From the NCBI RefSeq assembly GCF_032854445.1, contig NW_027017956.1, positions 62,001 to 126,000 of the forward strand: a stretch of DNA of 64,000 nt, given 5' to 3'. Numbering within the stretch: position 1 is the stretch's first letter; every line of letters begins with the position of its first letter. This document shows, piece by piece, positions 24,179 to 38,163 of this stretch. Made by a program: the position numbers and the translations under genes. The notes beneath the pieces were generated by a model. It was given only the letters and a program-made list of their open reading frames with translations. It searched no databases and had not been told where the DNA came from. This stretch comes from Liolophura sinensis (taxonomy: Eukaryota > Mollusca > Polyplacophora > Chitonida > Chitonidae).

Positions 24179-25076
24179 GAATTATTTTTAGAATAAATCG
24201 CTTCCGAACTCTGGTATATTCACCTTAGTTTAACTAAACGCCATCATATCGTATTTATGTTAATTACATGTAGTATTGTAATAGGCATGTTCTTAAGTCA
24301 AGTGGCCCTTTGTTAGACTGTTTAGCCTTTCAAAACGGAAACTACAGGTATGCATATTTAAGAGAACTTAAGTTTGTCCTTTTTTAAAACCATTTTCTTC
24401 ATTCCTCAATGAAAAATACATGCATTGTTTCGCACCCCTATTTGCAGCGTACTGGCAATGGGCCAAATGTGTAGAATACGATATCTGTGAAATTAATCTG
24501 ACTGCAATAAGATCAGAAAATTCGACCCCAATTCTTTGATGGTTTTCTCTACGGTTCTTCTATATCGGGACTAGTCTTGCTGACAATGGTAACTGATGCT
24601 CGTCGGCAGGTACACGTACGTTAATGAGATCAATAACTTTGTCTCTTTCTTTCAGGACAAATATGTAACTTATTAAACTAACGGTTTTGACAGATAAATG
24701 TAACAGCTCTGTGATCTCATCATGTTAGAAATGAAATAAAAAATGCGATATAGACGTACTTGAGCTCCTAATATGTTTTTTCCAGAGTGCTTACGGTGGA
24801 CTTCGTTTGGATTCTGTGAGGGTTTTGATAGGTCTGTTATATGTTAATTGTGTATTACTGAAAACTCGCTCCACTAACATTATATATGCAAACATGTATG
24901 CTTAAAGCCTTCCTTTCACTAGGAAATAAAATAGCCTGAGTAGGAGCCTTGTCAGGTGGGGTTATGTATGGGAGGACTAAGGTTTGCCTGAAGTGAAAGA
25001 CATAGGTACAGTAAATGGCGCAGAGACATACATGTCTTTACAGATAAATGTTATCTGATCGTCAGTTGCACAGACC
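24179..25076. repeat. Unique block, copy 6 (lineage C)
   Basis: TTCCGAACTC replaces TTCCAAACTC, a state shared only with the partial copy at 63944. It has ACATGTAGTATTG like copy 3, and a private ATATATGCAAAC. Confidence 0.9.
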
Positions 25077-25441
25077 GGCCCGGATAGCACAGTTGGTAGA
25101 GCGTCCGCTTCGGGACCGGTAGATCCAGGATCAATCCTTGGTCGAGTCACACCTAAGACTTTAAAAGAGGAAGTTGTGACATCCTCGTTTGGCGTTCAGC
25201 ATGAAGGGGGATAGTGCAACGACTGGTTGACCCGTTTCAGTATAATGGCTCGGGCGGGGCGGCTTACTTGCCTTCGGTAAGTCGTCTCAGTGATGCAGCA
25301 CTAAATAAAAGAGCGGTGAAAATCCGTCCTGCAACAAGGAGGCACATTACACGTGCATGCACCCTAATGATTCCTTCGTCGTCATATGACTGAAAAATTG
25401 TTGAGTACGACGTTAAACCCCAAGCACTCACTCACTCACTC
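25077..25441 (+). mobile_element. SINE copy 6
   Basis: About 365 bp, with GTGACATCC and ATTACACG as in copies 3 and 10. A box intact, B box one T short. Confidence 0.85.
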
Positions 25442-26164
25442 AGTTGCACAGCGACATACATGTCTATACAGAAAAATGCTATCTGATCGCAGTCAGTGTA
25501 AAATTCCTGACGGTGTTTACTGTGCAGCAGAGATTCAGGATGGTGCTTACTGTGTAGCAGAGTTTCAGGATGGTATTTACTGTGCAGCAGAGATTCAGGA
25601 TGGTGTTTACGGTGCAACAGAGATTCAGTATGGTGTTAATTGATTTAATCAACGATTCAGGAAAACACAGTGATCCAGGTTTAGAAGCTTCAGGTTATAT
25701 TAATATCTTGAAGTAATGATACTGCGTTGCTTGAAACCATTTAAACATCCGAATTCCACTGACTCTGTCAACACGCTGGATGAAAGAATATATTGGAGTG
25801 AAATCAGATAGAGAAACACATGATTTTCTATCGGCCTCACAACGTTTTACATTTAACTTACTTATTTAATTTTTGTTTGAGGAGGGCCTCAGTTACCGAG
25901 GGGGTCAGCACGCCATCGCCCTCTGTAATCCCACATGGAACACTGGGGTTAGAGCTGATTTCCTAGCTGGCACCATCTTTTAAGTGCCAATATTGAGAAA
26001 TGCCTTCTATTTCTTCTCAACGATCAACGGTACAAAGACGCAGTTTGGACCAAATACACGCTAAAAAGCTCATCTTATCCCCACACATTATCCACACTAA
26101 ATCTTTCATTTTTCCCCTCAGCTGAAATAGACTAAATCCAGTTAAAGAGACTCGTGTCTTATGA
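25442..26164. repeat. Long-form right segment, copy 6
   Basis: Same subgroup as copy 3 (CTGTGCAGC, GCCTTCTAT, AAGACGCAG), but with AGTGCCAATATT and the full CCCCTCAGC. Confidence 0.85.
25503..25642 (+). repeat. 30-bp minisatellite, 4.5 copies (copy 6)
   Basis: Unit number and phase are unchanged; by eye it reads the same as the copy at 9958. Confidence 0.9.
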
Positions 26165-28445
26165 TAGCATGCTCAGTTACAAGATAAACATTGTAAACAT
26201 TATATTATCACGCTCACTTACAAGGAAAACATTGTAATCATTATAATAGAAAGCTCAGTTACAAGATGAAAATTGTAATCATAATAGCATGTTCAGTTAC
26301 AAGATGAATATTGTAATCATTATAATAACATCATCAGTTACAAAATGAACATTGTATTCATTATATTAGCACGTTCAATTACAACATGAACATTGTAATC
26401 ATTATAATAGCATGCTCAGTTACAAGATGAACATTGTAAACAGTATAATAGCGTGCCCATTTACAAAATGAACATTGTCATCATTATAATAGCATGCTAA
26501 GTTACAAGATGAACATTGTAATCATTATAAAAACATCATCAGTTACAAGGTGAACATTGTAATCAGTATAAAAGCATGCTCAGTTGCAAAATGAACATTG
26601 TAATCATTATAATAGCATGTTCAGTTACAAGGTGAACATTGTAATTATTATAAAAACATGCCCAGTTACAAGATGAACATTGTAATACTTCTAATAGCAT
26701 GTTCAGTTACGAAGTGAACATTGTAATCATTATAATAGCATGCTCAGTTTCAAGATAAACATTGTAATCATTATAATATCATTTTCAGTTGCAAGATGAA
26801 GATTGTAATCGACATAATAGCATGTTCAGTTACAAGGTGAACATTGTAATCATTGTAATAGCATGTTCAGTTACAAAGTGAACATTGTAATCCTTATAAT
26901 TGCATGTTCAGTTACAAGATGAACATTGTAATCATGATAAAAACATCATCAGTTGCAAGGTGAACATTGTAATCAGTATACAAGCATGCTCAGTTGCAAA
27001 TTGGACATTGTAATCATTACAATAGCATATTCAGTTACAAGGTGAACATTGTAATCATTATAATCAAGTGCTCAGTTACAAGGTGAACATTATAATCATT
27101 ACAATAGCGTGCTCAGTTACAAGATGAACATTGTAATCATTATAAAAACATGCCCAGTTACAAGATGAACATTGTAATAGTTAAAATAGCATGATCAGTT
27201 ACGAAGTGAACATTGTAATCATTATAATATCATTTTCAGTTGCAAGATAAACATTGTAATCAGTATACAAGCATGCTCAGTTGCAAGATAAACATTGTAA
27301 TCATTACATTAGCATATTCACTTACAAGATGAATATTGTAATCATTATAATAACATCATCAGTTACAAAGTAAACATTGTATTCATTATATTAGCACGTT
27401 CAATTACAAGATGAACATTGTAATCATTATAAAAGCATGTTCAGTTACAAGGTGAACATTGTAATCTTTATAAAAACATGCTCAGTTACAAGATGAACAT
27501 TCTAATCATTATAATAGCATGTTCATTTACAAGGTGGACATTGTAAGTATAAAAGCATGCTCAGTTGCAAAATGGACATTGTAATCATTACATAAGCATA
27601 TTTAGTTACAAGATGAATATTGTAATCATTATATAAACATCATCAGTTACAAAATGAACATTGTATTCATTATATTAGCACGTTCAATTACAGGATGAAC
27701 ATTGTAATCATTATAATATCATGCTCAATTGCAAGATAAAGATTGTAATCGACATAATAGCATGTTCAGTTACAAGATGAACATTGTAATCATTGTAATA
27801 GCATGATCAGTTACAAAGTGAACATTGTAATCCTTATAATTGCATGTTCAGTTACAAGATGAACGTTGTAATCATTATAAAAACATCATCAGTTCCTAGG
27901 TGAACATTGTTATCTGTATACAAGCATGCTCAGTTGCAAAATGGACATTGTAATCATTGCAATAGCATATTCAGTTACAAGATGAACATTGCAATCATTA
28001 TAATAATGTGCTCAGTTACAAGGAGAACATTGAAATCATTACAATAGCGTGCTCAGTTACAAGGTGAACATTGTAATCATTATAAAAACATGCCCAGTTA
28101 CAAGATGAACATTGTAATAGTTAAAATAGCATGCTCAAATACAAGATGAGCAATGTAATCATTATAATATTATGCTCAATTACAAGATGAAAATTGTAAT
28201 TCGTATAATAGCATGCTCAGTTACAACATGAACATTGTAATCATTATAATAGCATGTTTAGTTACAAGATGAACATTGTAATCAGTATAATAGCATGCTC
28301 AGTTACAAAATTAATATTTTAATTATTACACTAGTATGCCCAGTTACAAGATGAACATTGTAATCAGTATAATAGCGTGCTCAGTTACAAGATGAGCAAT
28401 GTAATCATTATAATAGCATGTTCAGTTACCAGATGAACATTGTAA
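26165..28445. repeat. 41-bp minisatellite block S7 (about 56 monomers)
   Basis: Begins with the long-form monomer order. From about 27480 it switches to the variants AACATTCTAATCATTATAAT and CCTAGGTGAAC, which are also found at about 35230 and 39740. It ends with the usual TTCGTATAAT, ACTAGTATGCC and TTACCAGATG monomers. Confidence 0.97.
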
Positions 28446-29343
28446 GAATTATTTTTAGAATAAATCGCTTCCAAACTCTGGTATATTCACCTTAGTTTAA
28501 CTAAACGCCATCATATCGTATTTATGTTAATTACATGTAATATTGTAATAGGCATGTTCTTAAGTCAAGTGGCCCTTTGTTAGACTGTTTAGCCTTTCAA
28601 AACGAAAAATACAGGTATGCATATTTAAGAGAACTTAAGTTTGTCCTTTTTTAAAACCATTTTCTTCATTCCTCAATGAAAAATACATGCATTGTTTCGC
28701 ACCCCTATTTGCAGCGTTCTGGCAATGGGCCAAATGTGTAGAATACGATATCTGTAAAATTAATCTGACTGCAATAAGATCAGAAAATTCGACCCCAATT
28801 CTTTGATGGTTTTCTCTACGGTTCTTCTATATCGGGACTAGTCTTGCTGACAATGGTAACTGATGCTCGTCGGCAGGTACACGTACGTTAATGAGATCAA
28901 TAACTTTGTCTCTTTCTTTCAGGACAAATATGTAACTTATTAAACTAACGGTTTTGACAGATAAATGTTACAGCTCTGTGATCTCATCATGTTAGAAATG
29001 AAATAACAAATGCAATATAGACGTACTTGAGATCCTAATATTTTTTTTCCAGAGTGCTTACGGTGGACTTCGTTTGGATTCTGTGAGGGTTTTGATAGGT
29101 CTGTTATATGTTAATTGTGTATTACTGAAAACTCGCTCCACTAATATTATATGTACAAACATGTTTGCTTAAAGCGTTCCTTTCACTAGGAAATAAAATA
29201 GCCTGAGTAGGAGCCTTGTCAGGTGGGGTTATGTATGGGAGGACTAAGGTTTGCCTGAAGTGAAAGACATAGGTACAGTAAATGGCGCAGAGACATACAT
29301 GTCTTTACAGATAAATGTTATCTGATCGTCAGTTGCACAGACC
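28446..29343. repeat. Unique block, copy 7 (mixed, mainly lineage B)
   Basis: The 5' part has the lineage C state AAGTCAAGTGG, while the 3' part has lineage B AACAAATG and TAATATTATATGTAC, so it looks recombinant. It has the most private changes of any copy: AACGAAAAATACAGG, AAATGTTACAG, GAGATCCTA, AAAGCGTTCC. Confidence 0.9.
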
Positions 29344-29704
29344 GGCCCGGATAGCACAGTTGGTAGAGCGTCCGCTTCGGGACCGGTAGATCCAGGATCA
29401 ATCCTTGGTCGAGTCACACCTAAGACTTTAAAAGAGGAAGTTGTAACTTCCTCGTTTGGCGTTCAGCATGAAGGGGATAGTGCAACGACTGGTTGACCCG
29501 TTTCAGCATAATGGCTCGGGCGGGGCGGCTTACTTGCCTTCGGTAAGTCGTCTCAGTGATGCAGCCCTAAATAAAAGAGCGGTGAAAATCCGTCCTGCAA
29601 CAAGGAGGCACATTACACGTGCATGCACCCTAATGATTCCTTCGTCGTCATATGACTGAAAAATTGTTGAGTACGACGTTAAACCCCAAGCACTCACTCA
29701 CTCA
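29344..29704 (+). mobile_element. SINE copy 7
   Basis: 361 bp. Lineage B stem (GTTGTAACTTCC) and the shorter ACTC tail, but TTGTTGAGTACG like the other lineages near the 3' end. Private GCAGCCCTAA. Confidence 0.85.
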
Positions 29705-29722
29705 GTTGCACAGCGACATACA

Positions 29723-31664
29723 TACAAGATGAAGATTGTAATCGACATAATAGCTTGTTCAGTTACAAAATGAACATTGTAATCATTGTAATAGCATGTT
29801 AAGTTACAAAGTGAACATTGTAATCCTTATAATTGCATGTTCAGTTACAAGATGAACATTGTAATCATTATAAAAACATCATCAGTTGCAAGGTGAACAT
29901 TGTAATCAGTATACAAGCATACTCAGTTGCAAAATGGACATTGTAATCATTACTTTAGCATATTCAGTTGCAAGATGAACAATGTAATCATTATAATCAT
30001 GTGCTCAGTTACAAGGTGAACATTGTAATCATTACAATAGCGTGCTCAGTTACAAGATGAACATTGTAATCATTATAAAAACATGCCCAGTTACAAGATG
30101 AACATTGTAATAGTTAAAATAGCATGATCAGTTACGAAGTGAACATTGTAATCATTATAATAGCATGCTCAGTTGCAAGATAAACAATGTAATCATTATA
30201 ATATCATTTTCAGTTACAAGATGAAGATTGTAATCGACATAATAGCATGTTCAGTTACAAGATGAACATTGTAATCATTGTAATAGCATGTTCAGTTACA
30301 AAGTAAACATTGTAATCATTATAATAGCGTCAACGGTTACAAAATCACCATTGTAATTAATATAATAGCATGCTCAGTTACAAAATGAATATTTCAATCA
30401 TTATATTAGCATATTTCATTACAAGATGAACATTGTAATCATTATTATAGCATATGTAGTTACAAGATGAACATTGTAATCATTATCAAAACATCATCAG
30501 TTACAAGGTGAACATTGTAATCAGTATAAAAGCATGCTCAGTTGCAAAATGGATATTGTAATCATTACATTAGCATATTCACTTACAAGATGAACATTGT
30601 AATTATTATAATAATGTGCTCAGTTACAAGGTGAACAATGTAATCATTGTAATAGCATGTTCAGTTACAAAGTGAACATTGTAATCCTTATAATTGCATG
30701 TTCAGTTACAAGATGAACATTGTGATCATTACAAAAAGTAAACAGTTTCAAGGTGAACATTGTAATCAGTATACAAGCATGCTCAGTTGCAAAATGGACA
30801 TTGTAATCATTACATTAGCATATTCACTTACAAGATGAATATTGTAATCATTATAATAACATCATCAGTTACAACATAAGCATTGTATTAATTATATTAG
30901 CTCGTTGACTTACAAGATAAACATTGTAATCATTATAAAAGCATGTTCAGTTACAAGGTGAACATAGTAATCATTTTAAAAACATGGTCAGTTGCAAGAT
31001 GAAGATTGTAATCGACATAATAGCATGTTCAGTTACAAGATGAACATTGTAATCATTATAAAAACATCATCAGTTGCAAGGTGAACATTGTAATCAGTAT
31101 ACAAGCATGCTCAGTTGCAAGATAAACATTGTAATCATTACATTAGCATATTCACTTACAAGATGAATATTGTAATCATTATAATAACATCATCAGTTAC
31201 AAAGTAAACATTGTATTCATTATATTAGCACGTTCAATTACAAGATGAACATTGTAATCATTATAAAAGCATGTTCAGTTACAAGGTGAACATTGTAATC
31301 TTTATAATAGCATGTTCAGTTAGAAGGTGGACATTGTAAGTATAAAAGCATGCTCAGTTGCAAAATGGACATTGTAATCATTACATAAGCATATTCAGTT
31401 ACAAGATGAATATTGTAATCATTATAATAACATCATCAGTTACAAAATGAACATTGTATTCATTATATTAGCACGTTCAATTACAAGATGAACATTGTAA
31501 TCATTATAATATCATGCTCAGTTGCAAGATGAAGATTGTAATCGACATAATAGCATGTTCAGTTACAAGATGAACATTGTAATCAGTATAATAGCGTGCT
31601 CAGTTACAAGATGAGCAATGTAATCATTATAATAGCATGTTCAGTTACCAGATGAACATTGTAA
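29723..31664. repeat. 41-bp minisatellite block S8 (about 47 monomers), shortened
   Basis: Marker GCGTCAACGG at 30327, the standard 604 bp from the block start. The block then lacks about six monomers near 30730 (a TTGTGATCATTACAAAAAG join) and more just before the closing TTACCAGATG monomer. Together these make this the shortest higher-order unit (3219 bp). Confidence 0.97.
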
Positions 31665-32562
31665 GAATTATTTTTAGAATAAATCGCTTCCAAACTCTGG
31701 TATATTCACCTTAGTTTAACTAAACGCCATCATATCGTATTTATGTTATTTACATGTAATATTGTAATAGGCATGTTCTTAAGTCAAGTGGCCCTTTGTT
31801 AGACTGTTTAGCCTTTCAAAACGGAAACTACAGGTATGCATATTTAAGAGAACTTAAGTTTGTCCTTTTTTAAAACCATTCTCTTCATTCCTCAATGATA
31901 AATACATGCATTGTTTCGCACCCCTATTTGCAGCGTACTGGCAATGGGCCAAATGTGTAGAATACGATATCTGTGAAATTAATCTGACTGCAATAAGATC
32001 AGAAAATTCGACCCCAATTCTTTGATGGTTTTCTCTACGGTTCTTCTATATCGGGACTAGTCTTGCTGACAATGGTAACTCATGCCCGTCGGCAGGTACA
32101 CGTACGTTAATGAGATCAATAACTTTGTCTCTTTCTTTCAGGACAAATATGTACCTTATTAAACTAACGGTTTTGACAGATAAATGTAACAGCTCTGTGA
32201 TCTCATCATGTTAGAAATGAAATAAAAAATGCGATATAGACGTACTTGAGCTCCTAATATGTTTTTTCCAGAGTGCTTACGGTGGACTTCGTTTGGATTC
32301 TGTGAGGGTTTTGATAGGTCTGTTATATGTTAATTGTGTATTACTGAAAACTCGCTCCACTAACATTATATATACAAACATGTATGCTTAAAGCCTTCCT
32401 TTCACTAGGAAATAAAATAGCCTGAGTAGGAGCCTTGTCAGGTGGGGTTATGTATGGGAGGACTAAGGTTTGCCTGAAGTGAAAGACATAGGTACAGTAA
32501 ATGGCGCAGAGACATACATGTCTTTACAAATAAATGTTATCTGATCGTCAGTTGCACAGACC
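31665..32562. repeat. Unique block, copy 8 (lineage C)
   Basis: Has CATTCTCTTC, AATGATAAATAC and TTTACAAATAAATG, all shared with copy 9. Private ATGTTATTTAC, CATGCCCGTC and ATGTACCTTATT distinguish it, so the exact duplication of this region starts to the right of about 32160. Confidence 0.9.
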
Positions 32563-32928
32563 GGCCCGGATAGCACAGTTGGTAGAGCGTCCGCTTCGGG
32601 ACCGGTAGATCCAGGATCAATCCTTGGTCGAGTCACACCTAAGACTTTAAAAGAGGAAGTTGTGACTTCCTCGTTTGGCGTTCAGCATGAAGGGGGATAG
32701 TGCAACGACTGGTTGACCCGTTTCAGTATAATGGCTCGGGCGGGGCGGCTTACTTGCCTTCGGTAAGTCGTCTCAGTGATGCAGCACTAAATAAAAGAGC
32801 GGTGAAAATCCGTCCTGCAACAAGGAGGCACATTAAACGTGCATGCACCCTAATGATTCCTTCGTCGTCATATGACTGAAAAATTGTTGAGTACGACGTT
32901 AAACCCCAAGCACTCACTCACTCACTCA
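32563..32928 (+). mobile_element. SINE copy 8
   Basis: 366 bp, with the perfect core stem, GAAGGGGGATAG and ATTAAACG. By eye identical to copy 9 and nearly identical to copy 2. Confidence 0.85.
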
Positions 32929-33650
32929 GTTGCACAGCGACATACATGTCTATACAGAAAAATGCTATCTGATCGCAGTCAGTGTAAAATTCCTGACGGT
33001 GTTTACTGTGCAGCAGAGATTCAGGATGGTGCTTACTGTGTAGCAGAGTTTCAGGATGGTATTTACTCTGCAGCAGAGATTCAGGATGGTGTTTACGGTG
33101 CAACAGAGATTCAGTATGGTGTTAATTGATTTAATCAACGATTCAGGAAAACACAGTGATCCAGGTTTAGAAGCTTCAGGTTATATTAATATCTTGAAGT
33201 AATGATACTGCGTTGCTTGAAACCATTTAAACATCCGAATTCCACTGACTCTGTCAACACGCTGGATGAAAGAATATATTGGAGTGAAATCAGATAGAGA
33301 AACACATGATTTTCTATCGGCCTCACAACGTTTTACATTTTACTTACTTATTTAATTTTTGTTTGAGGAGGGCCTCAGTTACCGAGGGGGTCAGCACGCC
33401 ATCGCCCTCTGTAATCCCACATGGAACACTGGGGTTAGAGCTGATTTCCTAGCTGGCACCATCTTTTAAGTGCCAATATTGAGAAATGCCATCTATTTCT
33501 TCTCAACGATCAACGGTACAAAGATGCAGTTTGGACCAAATACACGCTAAAAAGCTCATCTTATCCCCACACATTATCCACACTAAATCTTTCATTTTTC
33601 CACTCAGCTGAAATAGACTAAATCCAGTTAAAGAGACTCGTGTCTTATGA
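32929..33650. repeat. Long-form right segment, copy 8
   Basis: Subgroup with copies 1 and 9 (CTCTGCAGC, GCCATCTA, AAGATGCAG). CCACTCAGC in place of CCCCTCAGC is shared only with copy 9. Confidence 0.85.
32989..33128 (+). repeat. 30-bp minisatellite, 4.5 copies (copy 8)
   Basis: Third unit has TCTGCAGC as in copies 1 and 9. GCAACAGAG in the fourth unit differs from the GCAACGGAG of copy 1. Confidence 0.9.
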
Positions 33651-36177
33651 TAGCATGCTCAGTTACAAGATAAATAGTGTAAACATTATATTATCACGCT
33701 CACTTACAAGGTAAACATTGTAATCATTATAATAGAAAGCTCAGTTACAAAATGAAAATTGTAATCATAATAGCATGTTCAGTTACAAGATGAATATTGT
33801 AATCATTATAATAACATCATCAGTTACAAAATGAACATTGTATTCATTATATTAGCACGTTCAATTACAACATGAACATTGTAATCTTTATAATAGCATG
33901 CTCAGTTACAAGATGAACATTGTAAACAGTATAATAGCGTGCCCATTTACAAAATAAACATTGTCATCATTATAATAGCATGCTAAGTTACAAGATGAAC
34001 ATTGTAATCATTAAAAAAACATCATCAGTTACAAGGTGAACATTGTAATCTTTGTAATAGCATGTTCAGTTACAAAGTGAACATTGTAATCCTTAAAATT
34101 GCATGTTTAGTTACAAAGTGAACATTGTAATCATTATAAAAACATCATCAGTTGCAAGGTGAACATTGTAATCAGTATATAAGTATGCTCAGTTGCAAAA
34201 TGGACATTGTAATCATTACAATAGCATATTCAGTTACAAGATGAACATTGTAATCATTATAATAATGCGCTCAGTTACAAGGTGAACCATGTAATCATTG
34301 TAATAGCATGTTCAGTTACAAAGTGAACATTGTAATCCTTAAAATTGCATGTTCAGTTACAAAGTGAACATTGTAATCATTATAAAAACATCATCAGTTG
34401 CAAGGTGAACACTGTAATCAGTATATAAGTATGCTCAGTTGCAAAATGGACATTGTAATCATTACAATAGCATATTCAGTTACAAGATGAACATTGTAAT
34501 CATTATAATAATGCGCTCAGTTACAAGGTGAACCATGTAATCATTGTAATAGCATGTTCAGTTACAAAGTGAACATTGTAATCCTTATAATTGCATGTTC
34601 AGTTACAAGATGAACATTGTAATCATTATAAAAACATAAACAGTTACAAGGTGAACATTGTAATCAGTATACAAGCATGCTCAGTTGCAAAATGGACATT
34701 GTAATCATTACATTAGCATATTCACTTACAAGATGAATATTGTAATTATTATAATAACATCATCAGTTACAATGTAAACATTGTATTCATTATATTAGCT
34801 CCTTCATTTACAAGATAAACATTGTAATCATTATAAAAGCATGTTCAGCTACAAGGTGAACATAGTAATCATTTTAAAAACATGCTCAGTTGCAAGATGA
34901 AGATTGTAATCGACATAATAGCATGTTCAGTTATAAGATGAACATTGTAATCATTATAAAAACATCATCAGTTGCAAGGTGAACATTGTAATCAGTATAC
35001 AAGCATGCTCAGTTGCAAGATAAACATTGTAATCATTACATTAGCATATTCTTTTACAAGATGAATATTGTAATCATTATAATAACATCATCAGTTACAA
35101 AGTAAACATTGTATTCATTATATTAGCACGTTCAATTACAAGATGAACATTGTAATCATTATAAAAGCATGTTCAGTTACAAGGTGAACATTGTAATCTT
35201 TATAAAAACATGCTCAGTTACAAGATGAACATTCTAATCATTATAATAGCATGTTCAGTTACAAGGTGGACATTGTAAGTATAAAAGCATGCTCAGTTGC
35301 AAAATGGACATTGTAATCATTACATAAGCATATTTAGTTTCAAGATGAATATTGTAATCATTATATAAACATCATCAGTTACAAAATGAACATTGTATTC
35401 ATTATATTAGCACGTTCAATTACAAGATGAACATTGTAATCATTATAATATCATGCTCAGTTGCAAGATAAAGATTGTAATCGACATAATAGCATGTTCA
35501 GTTACAAGATGAACATTGTATTTATTGTAATAGCATGTTCAGTTACAAAGTGAACATTGTAATCCTTATAATTGCATGTTCAGTTACAAGATGAACGTTG
35601 TAATCATTATAAAAACATCATCAGTTCCTAGGTGAACATTGTAATCAGTATACAAGCATGCTCAGTTGCAAAATGGACATTGTAATCATTGCAATAGCGT
35701 ATTCAGTTACAAGATGAACATTGCAATCATTATAATAATGTGCTCAGTTACAAGGAGAACATTGAAATCATTACAATAGCGTGCTCAGTTACAAGGTGAA
35801 CATTGTAATCATTATAAAAACATGCCCAGTTACAAGATGAACATTGTAATAGTTAAAATAGCATGCTCAAATACAAGATGAGCAATGTAATCATTATAAT
35901 AGCATGCTCAATTACAAGATGAAAATTGTAATTCGTATAATAGCATGCTCAGTTACAACATTAACATTGTAATCATTATAATAGCATGTTCAGTTACAAG
36001 ATGAACATTGTAATCAGTATAATAGCATGCTCAGTTACAAAATTAATATTTTAATTATTACACTAGTATGCCCAGTTACAAGATGAACATTGTAATCAGT
36101 ATAATAGCGTGCTCAGTTACAAGATGAGCAATGTAATCATTATAATAGCATGTTCAGTTACCAGATGAACATTGTAA
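33651..36177. repeat. 41-bp minisatellite block S9 (about 62 monomers)
   Basis: First part follows block S2, including two 246-bp six-monomer copies with CCTTAAAATTGCATG at 34091 and 34337. It then continues with strings like those near 18800. Length 2527 bp, the same as block S10. Confidence 0.97.
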
Positions 36178-37075
36178 GAATTATTTTTAGAATAAATCGC
36201 TTCCAAACTCTGGTATATTCACCTTAGTTTAACTAAACGCCATCATATCGTATTTATGTTAATTACATGTAATATTGTAATAGGCATGTTCTTAAGTCAA
36301 GTGGCCCTTTGTTAGACTGTTTAGCCTTTCAAAACGGAAACTACAGGTATGCATAGTTAAGAGAACTTAAGTTTGTCCTTTTTTAAAACCATTCTCTTCA
36401 TTCCTCAATGATAAATACATGCATTGTTTCGCACCCCTATTTGCAGCGTACTGGCAATGGGCCAAATGTGTAGAATACGATATCTGTGAAATTAATCTGA
36501 CTGCAATAAGATCAGAAAATTCGACCCCAATTCTTTGATGGTTTTCTCTACGGTTCTTCTATATCGGGACTAGTCTTGCTGACAATGGTAACTCATGCTC
36601 GTCGGCAGGTACACGTACGTTAATGAGATCAATAACTTTGTCTCTTTCTTTCAGGACAAATATGTAACTTATTAAACTAACGGTTTTGACAGATAAATGT
36701 AACAGCTCTGTGATCTCATCATGTTAGAAATGAAATAAAAAATGCGATATAGACGTACTTGAGCTCCTAATATGTTTTTTCCAGAGTGCTTACGGTGGAC
36801 TTCGTTTGGATTCTGTGAGGGTTTTGATAGGTCTGTTATATGTTAATTGTGTATTACTGAAAACTCGCTCCACTAACATTATATATACAAACATGTATGC
36901 TTAAAGCCTTCCTTTCACTAGGAAATAAAATAGCCTGAGTAGGAGCCTTGTCAGGTGGGGTTATGTATGGGAGGACTAAGGTTTGCCTGAAGTGAAAGAC
37001 ATAGGTACAGTAAATGGCGCAGAGACATACATGTCTTTACAAATAAATGTTATCTGATCGTCAGTTGCACAGACC
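36178..37075. repeat. Unique block, copy 9 (lineage C)
   Basis: Has CATAGTTAAG, shared with copy 10 only, and CATTCTCTTC, shared with copy 8 only. It is therefore the hinge of the 4513-bp duplication. Confidence 0.9.
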
Positions 37076-37441
37076 GGCCCGGATAGCACAGTTGGTAGAG
37101 CGTCCGCTTCGGGACCGGTAGATCCAGGATCAATCCTTGGTCGAGTCACACCTAAGACTTTAAAAGAGGAAGTTGTGACTTCCTCGTTTGGCGTTCAGCA
37201 TGAAGGGGGATAGTGCAACGACTGGTTGACCCGTTTCAGTATAATGGCTCGGGCGGGGCGGCTTACTTGCCTTCGGTAAGTCGTCTCAGTGATGCAGCAC
37301 TAAATAAAAGAGCGGTGAAAATCCGTCCTGCAACAAGGAGGCACATTAAACGTGCATGCACCCTAATGATTCCTTCGTCGTCATATGACTGAAAAATTGT
37401 TGAGTACGACGTTAAACCCCAAGCACTCACTCACTCACTCA
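37076..37441 (+). mobile_element. SINE copy 9
   Basis: Second member of the 4513-bp duplication, indistinguishable by eye from copy 8. Confidence 0.85.
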
Positions 37442-38163
37442 GTTGCACAGCGACATACATGTCTATACAGAAAAATGCTATCTGATCGCAGTCAGTGTAA
37501 AATTCCTGACGGTGTTTACTGTGCAGCAGAGATTCAGGATGGTGCTTACTGTGTAGCAGAGTTTCAGGATGGTATTTACTCTGCAGCAGAGATTCAGGAT
37601 GGTGTTTACGGTGCAACAGAGATTCAGTATGGTGTTAATTGATTTAATCAACGATTCAGGAAAACACAGTGATCCAGGTTTAGAAGCTTCAGGTTATATT
37701 AATATCTTGAAGTAATGATACTGCGTTGCTTGAAACCATTTAAACATCCGAATTCCACTGACTCTGTCAACACGCTGGATGAAAGAATATATTGGAGTGA
37801 AATCAGATAGAGAAACACATGATTTTCTATCGGCCTCACAACGTTTTACATTTTACTTACTTATTTAATTTTTGTTTGAGGAGGGCCTCAGTTACCGAGG
37901 GGGTCAGCACGCCATCGCCCTCTGTAATCCCACATGGAACACTGGGGTTAGAGCTGATTTCCTAGCTGGCACCATCTTTTAAGTGCCAATATTGAGAAAT
38001 GCCATCTATTTCTTCTCAACGATCAACGGTACAAAGATGCAGTTTGGACCAAATACACGCTAAAAAGCTCATCTTATCCCCACACATTATCCACACTAAA
38101 TCTTTCATTTTTCCACTCAGCTGAAATAGACTAAATCCAGTTAAAGAGACTCGTGTCTTATGA
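37442..38163. repeat. Long-form right segment, copy 9
   Basis: Same variants as copy 8, including CCACTCAGC, at the exact 4513-bp offset. Confidence 0.85.
37502..37641 (+). repeat. 30-bp minisatellite, 4.5 copies (copy 9)
   Basis: Same as the array at 32989, offset by 4513 bp. Confidence 0.9.
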